From Chitinophaga caseinilytica (lineage in GTDB: Bacteria; Bacteroidota; Bacteroidia; Chitinophagales; Chitinophagaceae), in the NCBI RefSeq assembly GCF_038396765.1, contig NZ_CP150096.1, positions 3,517,001 through 3,581,000 on the forward strand: a DNA stretch of 64,000 bases, given 5' to 3'. Both the position numbers and the translations under genes were made by a program. Shown piece by piece: positions 1 to 7,868 of this stretch. Every line of letters starts with the position of its first letter. The first letter of the stretch is position 1. A model generated the notes under the pieces. It searched no databases and was not told the origin of the DNA. It worked only from the letters and a program-made list of their open reading frames with translations.

Positions 1-379
1 GGAAAGCAGGGCGCAGCCTGCGTTTCAGGCGCGCGGAATCCTGCTGGGGCAATGGATTGGGCCGGAAATCGAAGATGGTCACATCGTAGGGGTTGGAATC
101 GGCCGGTTTCCAGTCGCGGCAATCCATCGTTGCCACTTCCGAAAAATACTGGCTCAGGAGGGCTTTGAAGGCGGGCATCCGCACGGGGTATTCCGCGATG
201 AACCCCTCTTTCGACATACCGCCCGGGGCCGACCGGGTCATTTCCGGAAGGGGGCGGGCCGGGTCGTAGCCGACGAATAATACTTTTAATGGTCGTAACG
301 GGGGCCTGGATTGCGCTGTGGCGGATGAGGCGAACAGGGCACCGGCAAGCATGAACAGGCATATGAGTCTGGAGATCAT
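1..379 (-). CDS. N-terminal part of a secreted protein of unknown function (runs off the window)
   Basis: An open frame reads from ATG at 379 leftwards to the window edge without a stop, so only about the first 126 residues are present. The start is supported by a clear signal peptide (MISRLICLFMLAGALFASSA, then TAQ), so the product is exported. The mature part begins with PPLRPLKVLFVGYDPARPLP, and a later stretch reads DVTIFDFRPNP. The short hydrophobic strand LKVLFVGYDP suggests the start of an alpha/beta domain. I do not recognise the family. It is divergent from the small membrane-protein gene at 610. Confidence 0.6.
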   Translation of the reverse strand, partial: MISRLICLFMLAGALFASSATAQSRPPLRPLKVLFVGYDPARPLPEMTRSAPGGMSKEGFIAEYPVRMPAFKALLSQYFSEVATMDCRDWKPADSNPYDVTIFDFRPNPLPQQDSARLKRRLRPAF

Positions 380-609
380 GACATTGGATTTGACTGGTTT
401 TTGATAAAATGGTATCCTTCTATATAAGTAGAGACCTGCCGGAAAAATCTGTACGTGGAAAAATTGAAAATTCAGGACTGGAAAGGTTGACGGGGCACCG
501 GGAGCGGCCATTTTTCAGTTTCTTATAGTATATTGCATTTGCATATGAACCGGGGATCTCCCGGGCATATATAACACGCAGCCATTCCAAAACACTGAAT
601 TAAACAGAT

Positions 610-810
610 ATGATACTTATTGCAATCCTCCTCCCGGCATTATCCTTTCTCCTCAGGGGCATGATCCTTCATGCGATCCTGTGCCTGGTGCTGCAGATCA
701 CCCTGATCGGGTGGCTCCCCGCCGCTATCTGGGCCGTTGTGTCGCTGAACAACGCAAGGGCGGAAAGGCGGACAGACCGTATCGTAAGAGCGATGCGGAA
801 TTCCAGATAA
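610..810 (+). CDS. Small Pmp3/YqaE-like membrane protein
   Basis: A 66-residue protein with two hydrophobic helices (about residues 1-20 and 21-45) and a basic, polar C-terminus. The pattern of ILLPALSFLLRG followed by a second helix ending LIGWLPAAIWAV resembles the Pmp3/YqaE family, whose members have IL.PP...L..G and LGWIPG.IHA. That family is linked to membrane potential and salt or cold stress in other organisms; any role here is inferred. The second Pro of the usual PP and the usual IPG..HA residues are altered, so the match is moderate. A strong hairpin terminator lies just downstream. Confidence 0.6.
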   Translation: MILIAILLPALSFLLRGMILHAILCLVLQITLIGWLPAAIWAVVSLNNARAERRTDRIVRAMRNSR

Positions 811-878
811 CAAAAGCCCGCTTCGATATCCGGATGGACCTGGTCGGTACCAGGTTGATATAAAACTTTGTAAAATAG

Positions 879-906
879 AAAAGGCCTCCCGAAGGAGGCC
901 TTTTCT
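879..906. terminator. Bidirectional intrinsic terminator
   Basis: A 7-bp GC stem, GGCCTCC/GGAGGCC, with a 4-base loop is flanked by A-rich and T-rich arms. It serves the plus gene ending at 810 and the minus gene ending at 937, which are convergent. Confidence 0.85.
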
Positions 907-936
907 TATGGCAAATAATCGAATATTGCACCCGGG

Positions 937-1452
937 TCACGGTGCCTGTTCCATCAATTTTTTCAGGCCGGCCTCATAATTGGCGATTTCCGCGACGAGG
1001 GTGTCTGTCAGGGCTTTCCTGGCGGATTTGTCGCCTTCCATGATGATGGACCAGCGAACGACCGAAGTATCCTTGCTGTCCGGCAGTGATTCTACGAGCG
1101 CGGTAACGATCGCTTTGGAAACGCCCGTCGGCAGCGGATCGGCAACATGGAACACGAAGAATTTGTAAGTATCGTGGATCTGTTCGATTTCATCCGTGCG
1201 CTTGCGGCCGTCTGCGAACACGAGGTCACGGAATTGCGTTCCGCCGACGGTACGGATATTTACTTCCGTGATCGCGCCGTTGGAGTAATCCTTAACTTTC
1301 GGCAGGTCGCGGATGGTTTGCCAGATGGCGGGAGGATCGCTTTTGATCCGGGTTTCGTGGAGATATTCCGGGACGATTTTTTGTGCGGCTCCCATCTGCG
1401 CCATGGCGGTTCCGCTCCAGCAAACCAGGAACATCAGCAGGTACTTTTTCAT
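937..1452 (-). CDS. Exported SRPBCC (START/Bet v 1-like) protein
   Basis: 171 residues. Residues 1-18 form a signal peptide ending in TAMA, so the product is probably periplasmic. The rest resembles the SRPBCC ligand-binding fold: an N-terminal strand leading to PPAIWQTIRDLPKVKDYSN, alternating strands (TQFRDLVFADGRKRTDEIEQ and TSVVRWSIIMEG), and a long C-terminal helix (ARKALTDTLVAEIANYEAGL). Such domains form a hydrophobic cavity for lipids or other small molecules. No catalytic residues can be named and the ligand is unknown. It is a single gene with its own terminator. Confidence 0.65.
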   Translation of the reverse strand: MKKYLLMFLVCWSGTAMAQMGAAQKIVPEYLHETRIKSDPPAIWQTIRDLPKVKDYSNGAITEVNIRTVGGTQFRDLVFADGRKRTDEIEQIHDTYKFFVFHVADPLPTGVSKAIVTALVESLPDSKDTSVVRWSIIMEGDKSARKALTDTLVAEIANYEAGLKKLMEQAP

Positions 1453-1556
1453 ACTTCCAGTTGGTTTTCTGAAAAAATAGGGGATATGTCCGGAAACGCT
1501 GTGGTTTTCTGTGCAAACCGGTTAAATGCAGGTACGAACAGGGGGACGGCGATACT

Positions 1557-2162
1557 TTAACTATACACCTTCAGGATTTTGCCGTTCACCGCACCTTCCA
1601 CGCTCAGGATATACGCATTGACCAATTTGCCCATGGGTACGAGATTGTAGCCGGGAAAAGCGGAGCCGTACCGCTCGAAGCTATTCTCCACCAGGCCGGG
1701 GCTCACTGCATTGATCCTTCTTTCTTCCGTCATTTCCTGCGCCGCTCCTAACACGAAGCTGTTAACGGCCCCATTGATCATGGATACACAGGTGCCGTTG
1801 CGGGCGGGGTGTTCGGCGGCAATGCCGGTGGTGAGGGTGAAGGAGCCGCCTTTGGCGAGATAGTCCTGGCCGATCAGCACCAGGTTGATCTGTCCCATTA
1901 GCTTGCCCTGGATACCGGGCATCATCATGTCGGTGGTCATCGTGCGGAACGGGCCGTAATATCCCGTGCCGGCGGTGCAAATTACGGCATTCACGGTGCC
2001 GGTCTGGCGATACATGCGCTCGATCATCGCGGGTTGGGAAATGTCTGCCTGAACATCCCCGCTGTTCCTGCCTGCGGTGATCACTTCCATGCCGCGGAGC
2101 CGGAATGCGGCGGCTACTGCCTTTCCGATGGTACCTTCACCACCGATCAATAAGATCTTCAT
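1557..2162 (-). CDS. Short-chain dehydrogenase/reductase-like protein with altered active site
   Basis: 201 residues with a Rossmann nucleotide-binding motif, G7-G8-E9-G10-T11-I12-G13, and a central ICTAGTG (residues 61-67) matching the NNAG region of SDR enzymes. TTG (111-113) would be the catalytic Ser/Thr strand. Where classical SDRs carry YxxxK, this protein reads SMINGAVNSF (127-136), so the Tyr and Lys are missing. It may be a divergent or atypical SDR that uses another acid/base or only binds NAD(P). It lies 54 bp downstream of the AraC regulator on the same strand and is its likeliest target. A weak -7-like box (GACCTTTG) sits 11 bp before the start. Confidence 0.75.
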   Translation of the reverse strand: MKILLIGGEGTIGKAVAAAFRLRGMEVITAGRNSGDVQADISQPAMIERMYRQTGTVNAVICTAGTGYYGPFRTMTTDMMMPGIQGKLMGQINLVLIGQDYLAKGGSFTLTTGIAAEHPARNGTCVSMINGAVNSFVLGAAQEMTEERRINAVSPGLVENSFERYGSAFPGYNLVPMGKLVNAYILSVEGAVNGKILKVYS

Positions 2163-2216
2163 ACTTTTTTTAGCAAAGGTCCGCCGGAAATGGGGATGGC
2201 AGGTAACCGGGATGGC

Positions 2217-3080
2217 TCATCCGGTAACTCTTTTGGCTCTTCCTTCGCTGGGGGTATGGCCGTATTTTTCCTTGTACAGCCGGATGAACCAGGATGTGTT
2301 TTCGTACCCGCAATCCATGGCGATCGCGGCGACCTGTAAATCCGTGTTCTGCAGCAGGAGGTGCGCATGCGCCAACCTTTGATCGTTGATCCAGGTGCGG
2401 GGAGAACACTGGTAGCGTTGCCGGAAATCACGCTTGAATTTGGCAAGGCTGCAATTACAGAGACTCGCCAGTTCTTCGATGGTAACGGGCTGTAGGAGGT
2501 ATTGCGACAGGATATGGTCCATGGTGGCCGGTTCGCTGTCGATCGCCGAACGGATGAACGACTGGACGATTCCCCGTTGGGGGCCCGAGAGGAGCAGCAG
2601 CAATGCCTCCTGCTGCTTCAAATGCATAAGCTGTTCGAGCTGTGCCGGCGGCTGACCGAAGTATTGCCGGAAGCTTTCCGTAAACCCCTTCAGCAGCGGC
2701 GTTGCAGGAAACACCAGGTAGGGCCGGGAATGGCGATGTTGCAAAGGGCTGCCGTGCATCGACATGGATTGCAGGAGCTTCAAGGGGAGAAACAACATGA
2801 TCGCCTCGAATCCGGCGCTTTCCCCGATGTATTCAGCCATGACGTAAATGCCTTTGCGCAGCAGGAAAACTTCCCCCGGCGAAACCCTGACCGTTTCATC
2901 AGGAAAATGCAGGAGCTTGACGCCCCGCTGCACGAATATCAAAGTATGCTCGGTCATAAGCACAGTCCGCTTCCCCGGCTGCGATTCTATTTTCAGCTTT
3001 GCGAGCGTTTCTGCCGGATGCGCGAGGAACGAGGGATCCGGCATAGCCTGGGCCGGTGATGGAGGAAAACGGTGCAGCAT
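2217..3080 (-). CDS. AraC-family transcriptional regulator
   Basis: I start at the ATG at 3080; an in-frame TTG lies three codons upstream. The N-terminal part (about residues 1-170) is a cupin-like sensor domain with strands such as LIFVQRGVKLLHF and VSPGEVFLLRKG. The last 100 residues hold two helix-turn-helix motifs typical of AraC/XylS: TIEELASLCNCSLAKFKRDF and DLQVAAIAMDCGYENTSWF, ending with the conserved YKEKYGHTPSE. The product binds DNA as an activator; its effector is unknown. It probably controls the SDR gene downstream. Confidence 0.85.
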   Translation of the reverse strand: MLHRFPPSPAQAMPDPSFLAHPAETLAKLKIESQPGKRTVLMTEHTLIFVQRGVKLLHFPDETVRVSPGEVFLLRKGIYVMAEYIGESAGFEAIMLFLPLKLLQSMSMHGSPLQHRHSRPYLVFPATPLLKGFTESFRQYFGQPPAQLEQLMHLKQQEALLLLLSGPQRGIVQSFIRSAIDSEPATMDHILSQYLLQPVTIEELASLCNCSLAKFKRDFRQRYQCSPRTWINDQRLAHAHLLLQNTDLQVAAIAMDCGYENTSWFIRLYKEKYGHTPSEGRAKRVTG

Positions 3081-3086
3081 ATCCGG

Positions 3087-3094
3087 CAAAGATA
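3087..3094 (-). promoter_or_regulatory. Bacteroidota -7 promoter element of the AraC gene
   Basis: Minus-strand TATCTTTG fits TAnnTTTG exactly and ends only 6 bases before the ATG at 3080. Transcription would therefore start at or very near the start codon, giving a leaderless or nearly leaderless mRNA. Confidence 0.5.
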
Positions 3095-3116
3095 CGAACT
3101 GTGCTTTCTGAACGGC

Positions 3117-3728
3117 CTAGCCTTTGAAGAACGTCCCGAAAACGCGGTCCCACAGCGAAGTGCTGACCCCGAACCCTCTTTCCTCGCTCTTGTAGTGATG
3201 CAGGTGGTGGTTCCGCCACAGGGGCTTGGCCCAGGGGAACGGCGGGCGCCAGGCATGGATCGCATAATGGATGGTGCCGTACAGCAGGTAGCCGAGCATA
3301 AACCCGGGAAAGAAGGGGAACGCCGCCACGCCCAGCACCAGCCGCATCACGCCGAAAATGGCCGAGGCGATGATCAGGCTTGGAACGGGCGGCATGAAGA
3401 GGCGCTGCTTGTCGCGCGGGTATTCATGATGATTGCCGTGCAGGGTGTAAATGATGCGCCGCAGCCGGGGGCGCTCCGTCACGAAGTGAAAAACGAAACG
3501 GTGCATGATGTACTCGAAAAGCGTCCACCCCGAAACCCCCAGGAAGAAAATCCCCGCCGCCTGCGCTATGCCCCAGCCCGCCTGCGCCACGCTGTAATAC
3601 AGCAAATACCCGATCACCGGCAGGTACATCCCCCAGATCACCAGCGGATGCGTTTTGGTAAGCATTTCAAGATACTGGTTCTCGAATAGCCGCGCCTGTC
3701 CCTTATTCTTGATTTTATCTGGTTGCAT
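3117..3728 (-). CDS. Sterol desaturase / fatty acid hydroxylase superfamily protein
   Basis: 203 residues with the diiron histidine boxes of the integral-membrane hydroxylases: H76-x4-H81, H97-G-N-H-H101, H154-x3-H158 and H174-H175-L-H177-H178. Membrane segments flank the boxes (about 28-48, 52-75, 116-136 and 138-156). The ending, SLWDRVFGTF, is usual for this family and for FA2H-type fatty acid 2-hydroxylases. It probably hydroxylates an acyl chain or sphingolipid in the inner membrane using O2; Bacteroidota make sphingolipids, but the substrate here is inferred. Its end lies 27 bp from the regulator's promoter and a separate upstream promoter was not found. Confidence 0.85.
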   Translation of the reverse strand: MQPDKIKNKGQARLFENQYLEMLTKTHPLVIWGMYLPVIGYLLYYSVAQAGWGIAQAAGIFFLGVSGWTLFEYIMHRFVFHFVTERPRLRRIIYTLHGNHHEYPRDKQRLFMPPVPSLIIASAIFGVMRLVLGVAAFPFFPGFMLGYLLYGTIHYAIHAWRPPFPWAKPLWRNHHLHHYKSEERGFGVSTSLWDRVFGTFFKG

Positions 3729-4204
3729 ACCCGCAAAATGCCCCCGCCCGCCCGCGATCCCTGCGATTTTTCCATCAACCGCGGAATCGGGCCCACGAAC
3801 CGCCGGATAAACCCCTCGATCCGGGTATGCGACCGGTCCGAAAATTGGCAGATCAAAATAAATATCTTACTTTGGTATTAGATGTATGTCCGGCCCCAAT
3901 AAGCACTAAGCAGACAATTACAGCTATACCTGCCGGCATCTTCTCTTGTAGTTATCGCCAGGATGTACCCCAGATTCATCGCGTCGGTTGAACGGCCTTC
4001 CAGTCAAATCAATACTTATTTCGGATAACAGTGAAAGCGCATTGCGTTGCTGATAAACCCCGGTTCTTTCATATACCTGATGCAAATGCTTGAGCGAATG
4101 GATTCGCGCCCCATGATGTCAGGATACACATGCCATCCGTCCTGGCCGGAAATGTGCATGCCGTCCCCATCCATTCATGCCTTCGGTCGATAAATTCTTG
4201 TACC
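3729..4204. other. Intergenic region with possible promoter for the secreted-protein operon
   Basis: 476 bp without a convincing gene between divergent units. TTACTTTG at 3867-3874 matches the -7 consensus at 7 of 8 positions on the plus strand. If used, it would give a leader of about 325 bases before the operon at 4205. No clear hairpin or riboswitch-like pattern was recognised. Confidence 0.35.
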
Positions 4205-5362
4205 ATGATCAAATATTACAGCCTGTTGCTATTGCTGCTCCCCATTTCCCTGTTTGCGCAATCCACCGGCAATACGGATTCGCTGCTGAAGGCTTTCCAG
4301 GAACGGATCGATAGCCTCGCCAAAGTGGTGAATGAAATCAATCATACCAACGCAAAATCTTACGCGGAACCTTATAATACCTCTTACCGGAATGCCCTGT
4401 TGACGATGGAATTGATGTCTACCCTCCAAATCACGGTGAAAGATATTATCGCAGACCGGAACGAGGCATTGGCCAACACGCTCATGAGCCAGGTGGGCAA
4501 CCCCACGAACGACCAGCTGGGGTTCGTTTTCACGGAGCGGGTCATCACGGTGGCCGAGCAGGTCATCTCCACGGCCAACATCGCGCCGGAATATAAAAAC
4601 AGGTTGAAAACGACGATCTCCGACATCGTCGGCGGCATCGCCAAATCGTTCCCCGCCGTGAATATCGTGACGTCCGTGATATCGACGCTCGCTTCCTTCA
4701 ATATTCCGTTCATCGAAAAGCTGACCAAAAAACTGAAAGAAGGCGATACGTTGCCGGTCAAGATCGATGCGCCCATCCGGAAGGAAATGCTGGAACAGTT
4801 TTCGACTTCCATGATGCCGTATGTCAACTTCTATCAACAACTCAATAACCAGGCGCAGGAATTCTCGGGCGACCTGCGTTTCCACAAAGCGAAGTACGAC
4901 GATTATTTCCCCGCGATCAACGCACTGGTGGAGCGGTTCCGGTCGGAATTGAGTATAGACGTGCATGGCATTACGCGGCCCGTCAAGGACCAGGCAGACG
5001 ATCTGTTCGATATGAACAATACCAGCAGGAACAGCAATTTCTACAAGAACGGATTGCAGCGGCCCGAGATCCGGAAGGTGCGGGATTTTACCGCGCAGGC
5101 GGTGCAGCTGGCGCGGGATTTCAAGCCGTTTTACAACGATTATTACCGCATTCTCCTGAAAAATTTCGATGATAATGTGACGTTGCTGCAAGACGCGAAA
5201 AAACTGCCGGGAAGCGATGCCGGAAAGATAGATAACCTCGTTGCCCAGTTGCGGTACCTCCGGAAAGGGGATGATAAAAACGATTACGGGTTCGAGGGTA
5301 AGTTTAAGGGCGGATTGGAGAAAGTGCTTTCCCGGATCGTTCAGATCGGTGCATCAGACTAA
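4205..5362 (+). CDS. Secreted, largely helical protein of unknown function
   Basis: 385 residues from the ATG at 4205. An ATG 75 bp upstream is in frame, but the later one starts directly with a signal peptide (MIKYYSLLLLLLPISLFAQ) and is preferred. The mature protein is predicted by eye to be almost all alpha-helix, with heptad-like stretches near residues 25-50 (DSLLKAFQERIDSLAKVVNE) and again around 150-210. There are no cysteines or recognised catalytic motifs. It is the first gene of an operon with two putative hydrolases (16 bp gap, then an 8-bp overlap). A scaffold, partner or inhibitor for them is one possibility. I do not recognise the family. Confidence 0.7.
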   Translation: MIKYYSLLLLLLPISLFAQSTGNTDSLLKAFQERIDSLAKVVNEINHTNAKSYAEPYNTSYRNALLTMELMSTLQITVKDIIADRNEALANTLMSQVGNPTNDQLGFVFTERVITVAEQVISTANIAPEYKNRLKTTISDIVGGIAKSFPAVNIVTSVISTLASFNIPFIEKLTKKLKEGDTLPVKIDAPIRKEMLEQFSTSMMPYVNFYQQLNNQAQEFSGDLRFHKAKYDDYFPAINALVERFRSELSIDVHGITRPVKDQADDLFDMNNTSRNSNFYKNGLQRPEIRKVRDFTAQAVQLARDFKPFYNDYYRILLKNFDDNVTLLQDAKKLPGSDAGKIDNLVAQLRYLRKGDDKNDYGFEGKFKGGLEKVLSRIVQIGASD

Positions 5363-5377
5363 TTAAATCAATAGGAT

Positions 5378-6235
5378 ATGGTTAACATGAAACGTTTCGG
5401 GCACCTGCTGTGCCTGCTCGCGGTGTTGTTGGGGGCCGCGGCGCCGTTAAATGCCCAGGACAGAAAGTTCAACAGCTACCTGCTGCGGGCCGTAGACACG
5501 ATAGAGAAAAACTACGCTTTGCGGGGGTACGATATCAAAGGGGTTTTTACCCACGATCTCCCTTTCGGGAAAAACAAGCTGAAAGCCTCCCGGCCGGCGG
5601 TGACCATGTGCGTGGCCGCGCAACTGGAGCTCATCGTGACCGCATTGAACATCTACGCGGCGGAAACCGGTGATTCCTCGGTGTTCGACTATCTCCCCAT
5701 CCGGCATTGGGTGTCGACCCAATCCAAAACCTTCAAGGATTTTATGTGGGTGAATTCCGGTTCCTACGGTTCGGCCTATGCGCTGAACGCCTACGGAATG
5801 GGAGGCATGTGCACATACAGGGAACTGACGCCGGGCTCGTTCGTCAACCTGAACCGGACCACCCGCACGGGGCACGCCGTGCTGTTCATCTGTTACATCG
5901 ACAGCCTGGGCCATGAACTGACCGGCTATTCGAAACGGGCGAAAGGTTTCAAGTACTATTCCTCACAGGGGAAAGGCCCGGGCGTGGGGGGATACTCTTA
6001 CCGGTACGCTTTCTTCGGAACGGATTGCCCTTTTATCGGCAACATCGGGAAACGGGATTGCAACGTCATCTGGTCGGATAAGCAGAAGATGCTGAACTGC
6101 GGGTTCATGCTGCATCCCAAATACTGGAACAAAAAGGCGCGCGACCTCGCCATTGTGGCCATGAAAAAAGTGAGCTCGCTGGGCGAGAACGACGTGAATC
6201 CCGCTTACCTCAACCAGGAAATGACAGATGACTGA
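5378..6235 (+). CDS. Secreted protein with a possible papain-like (NlpC/CHAP-type) cysteine hydrolase arrangement
   Basis: 285 residues; a second ATG three codons in (5387) starts the signal peptide (MKRFGHLLCLLAVLLGAAAP) and may be the true start. The mature part has C78 at the start of a predicted helix (TMC-VAAQLELIVTALN) and, after a PGSFVNLNR strand, H166 in RTGHAVLFICYID, followed by a further strand FKYYSSQG. Cys at a helix start followed by G-H in a beta strand is the arrangement of NlpC/P60, CHAP and related papain-fold amidases or peptidases. This is my inference; I cannot place it in a named family. The gene overlaps the next one by 8 bp, which indicates translational coupling. Confidence 0.65.
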   Translation: MVNMKRFGHLLCLLAVLLGAAAPLNAQDRKFNSYLLRAVDTIEKNYALRGYDIKGVFTHDLPFGKNKLKASRPAVTMCVAAQLELIVTALNIYAAETGDSSVFDYLPIRHWVSTQSKTFKDFMWVNSGSYGSAYALNAYGMGGMCTYRELTPGSFVNLNRTTRTGHAVLFICYIDSLGHELTGYSKRAKGFKYYSSQGKGPGVGGYSYRYAFFGTDCPFIGNIGKRDCNVIWSDKQKMLNCGFMLHPKYWNKKARDLAIVAMKKVSSLGENDVNPAYLNQEMTDD

Positions 6236-7355
6236 CCTGCGAAACATCATACTACAGGTTGCCCTGCTGCTTTCGGTTTTCCTGCTGCCAGGCGTTGCAT
6301 CCGCACAGCAATATTACGGCCGGGTGTGTTTCCTGGGCGATGATACGGCAGCTGTGGAGTATCCCTGCATGGCGCTGCCGCCCACGGTGCAGGACAGTTT
6401 GGCCGAAAATACCATGCAGCAGCTGCTGCGGCCGCTGGGTTTGCGCGGCAAGATTTTGCTCCGGGGCTGCGACGAAGTCCGCAATTTCGCCTCGCTCATT
6501 TCGGCGCGCGATAATACGCGGTATGTCCTCTACAGCAAAACCGCGTTCGATTCGGCGGTGGACGTCCGGCACAAGAACTGGGATAAAATGGCGGTATACC
6601 TCCATGAACTGGGTCATCACCTGAACGGCAATACCAGTGGGGCAGACGACGGTCAGAAGCTCCAGAACGAACTGGACGCCGATTACTTTTCCGGGTACAA
6701 CATGGCGCGGCTAAAGGCCCCTTTGCCGGAGTCGCAAAAATACCTGACGATGGTGCCCAACCCGCCTTGTGAAGATGAGGAATTGTACTCGCATCCCTGT
6801 CTGGAAGCGCGGACGCTCGCCGTGACCAGGGGCTGGTACGGAGGGAAAGACCTGGCCGATTTTTATGTGGAATCGGGATATGGGGAGCTGTCGGGCACGG
6901 GCAGGATGGATGACCTGGAACGGGGTATACAAAAACCTTTTTTCACCTACAGCCATTGCGTCCGCTCCGGCGATCCATGTAAATGCATCGTGCTGTTGAA
7001 TGGCGTGCGGATGCTGATCGACTATTCGCACCAACAATGTTTCCTGGATGCGGATTTCAGCGACAGCGGCTGCGGAACCTGTGGACATGGCGCTATGGAT
7101 ACCACGCTGACTGCCCGCGGGACTTTCCGGGGGCCATGGGAGCTGATGCCGGATGAGAAGTTATGGATCGATTTCGGGTTTTGGCCGTTGTCGGAGACAT
7201 TGATTTTTACGGGTAAGATCGATCGTGGCGGTTCCATAACGGGTTACCTCGTAATCCCGGGGAATCAGCGGGGTTGGGGGCTTCCGCCGGAAGATGATAC
7301 CAATGTGGCATCGTTTGTACTGAAGGGGAAGCCGGTGGTTATTGTGGTGAAATAG
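6228..7355 (+). CDS. Secreted HExxH zinc metallopeptidase with Cys-rich C-terminal region
   Basis: 375 residues. The signal peptide spans roughly 1-26 (ending GVASAQ). H126-E127-L-G-H130 is a canonical zinc site inside the helix AVYLHELGHH, and E148/D152 in QNELDADYFSGY supply the likely third ligand, as in M48-like and related gluzincins. The catalytic domain covers about residues 60-165. The C-terminal half (about 240-375) has several cysteines (SHC, DPCKC, QQC, GCGTCGHG), suggesting disulfides in an exported protein, and ends in beta strands. It probably cleaves a peptide or protein outside the cytoplasm. It is the last gene of the operon; the target is unknown. Confidence 0.75.
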   Translation: MTDLRNIILQVALLLSVFLLPGVASAQQYYGRVCFLGDDTAAVEYPCMALPPTVQDSLAENTMQQLLRPLGLRGKILLRGCDEVRNFASLISARDNTRYVLYSKTAFDSAVDVRHKNWDKMAVYLHELGHHLNGNTSGADDGQKLQNELDADYFSGYNMARLKAPLPESQKYLTMVPNPPCEDEELYSHPCLEARTLAVTRGWYGGKDLADFYVESGYGELSGTGRMDDLERGIQKPFFTYSHCVRSGDPCKCIVLLNGVRMLIDYSHQQCFLDADFSDSGCGTCGHGAMDTTLTARGTFRGPWELMPDEKLWIDFGFWPLSETLIFTGKIDRGGSITGYLVIPGNQRGWGLPPEDDTNVASFVLKGKPVVIVVK

Positions 7356-7377
7356 CATTCCGGATTTGAAACACGAA

Positions 7378-7404
7378 GGAAGCCAGGGATGGTCCCTGGC
7401 TTCC
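7378..7404. terminator. Convergent hairpin between the metallopeptidase and Nudix genes
   Basis: A perfect 12-bp stem (GGAAGCCAGGGA paired with TCCCTGGCTTCC) with a 3-base loop lies between two convergent genes. The T tract is poor, so it may act as a structural barrier as much as a classical terminator. Confidence 0.7.
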
Positions 7405-7406
7405 CT

Positions 7407-7868
7407 TCACCAATTGAAATCAATGGTTTTTTCGCCGAGGTATTCCTGGATCCTTTTCCGCGTTCCGGGAGACAGGCCCTCCGGCAGCGCCGACAGCGGG
7501 AAGAACGCGTACTGCGCTATTTCAACGCTTTTCGGATCGCTGGATAGGGTGGCGTGATGGATGACGAAGACCGCAATATAGTCGCTTTTGGATTCGAAGA
7601 AATTTGAATAGCACCCTAATAACGCCAACTTATCATACCGTTCGATCCCCACTTCTTCCGAAAGTTCCCTATGGATGGCCTTTGCAAAGCTTTCTCCTTT
7701 TTGTACGCCGCCACCGGGTAAGAACCAGTTTTTCGCGTAGCGATGTTTCACCAGTAATATTTCCCGGTCGGCGTTGACGATGATCGCGCGAACGCCCACC
7801 GTGGTAGGCCGGATAACCGCCCAGTAGCACCGCCGGAAGAATGATATGATTTTTATGATCGTGTTCAT
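7407..7868 (-). CDS. Nudix hydrolase
   Basis: 153 residues from the ATG at 7868, whose A, T, G and following A overlap the TGA stop of the preceding gene (4-bp overlap), which fixes the start. A perfect Nudix box covers residues 53-74: G53-x5-E59-x7-R67-E68-L-x-E71-E72-x-G74, binding Mg2+ for hydrolysis of a nucleoside diphosphate linked to X. The N-terminal stretch (IISFFRRCYWAVIRP) is hydrophobic and basic, so membrane association is possible. It is the third gene of an operon with a zincin-like protein and a peptidoglycan-binding M15 protein. The substrate cannot be told from sequence; a UDP-muropeptide precursor is a speculative option. Confidence 0.85.
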   Translation of the reverse strand: MNTIIKIISFFRRCYWAVIRPTTVGVRAIIVNADREILLVKHRYAKNWFLPGGGVQKGESFAKAIHRELSEEVGIERYDKLALLGCYSNFFESKSDYIAVFVIHHATLSSDPKSVEIAQYAFFPLSALPEGLSPGTRKRIQEYLGEKTIDFNW

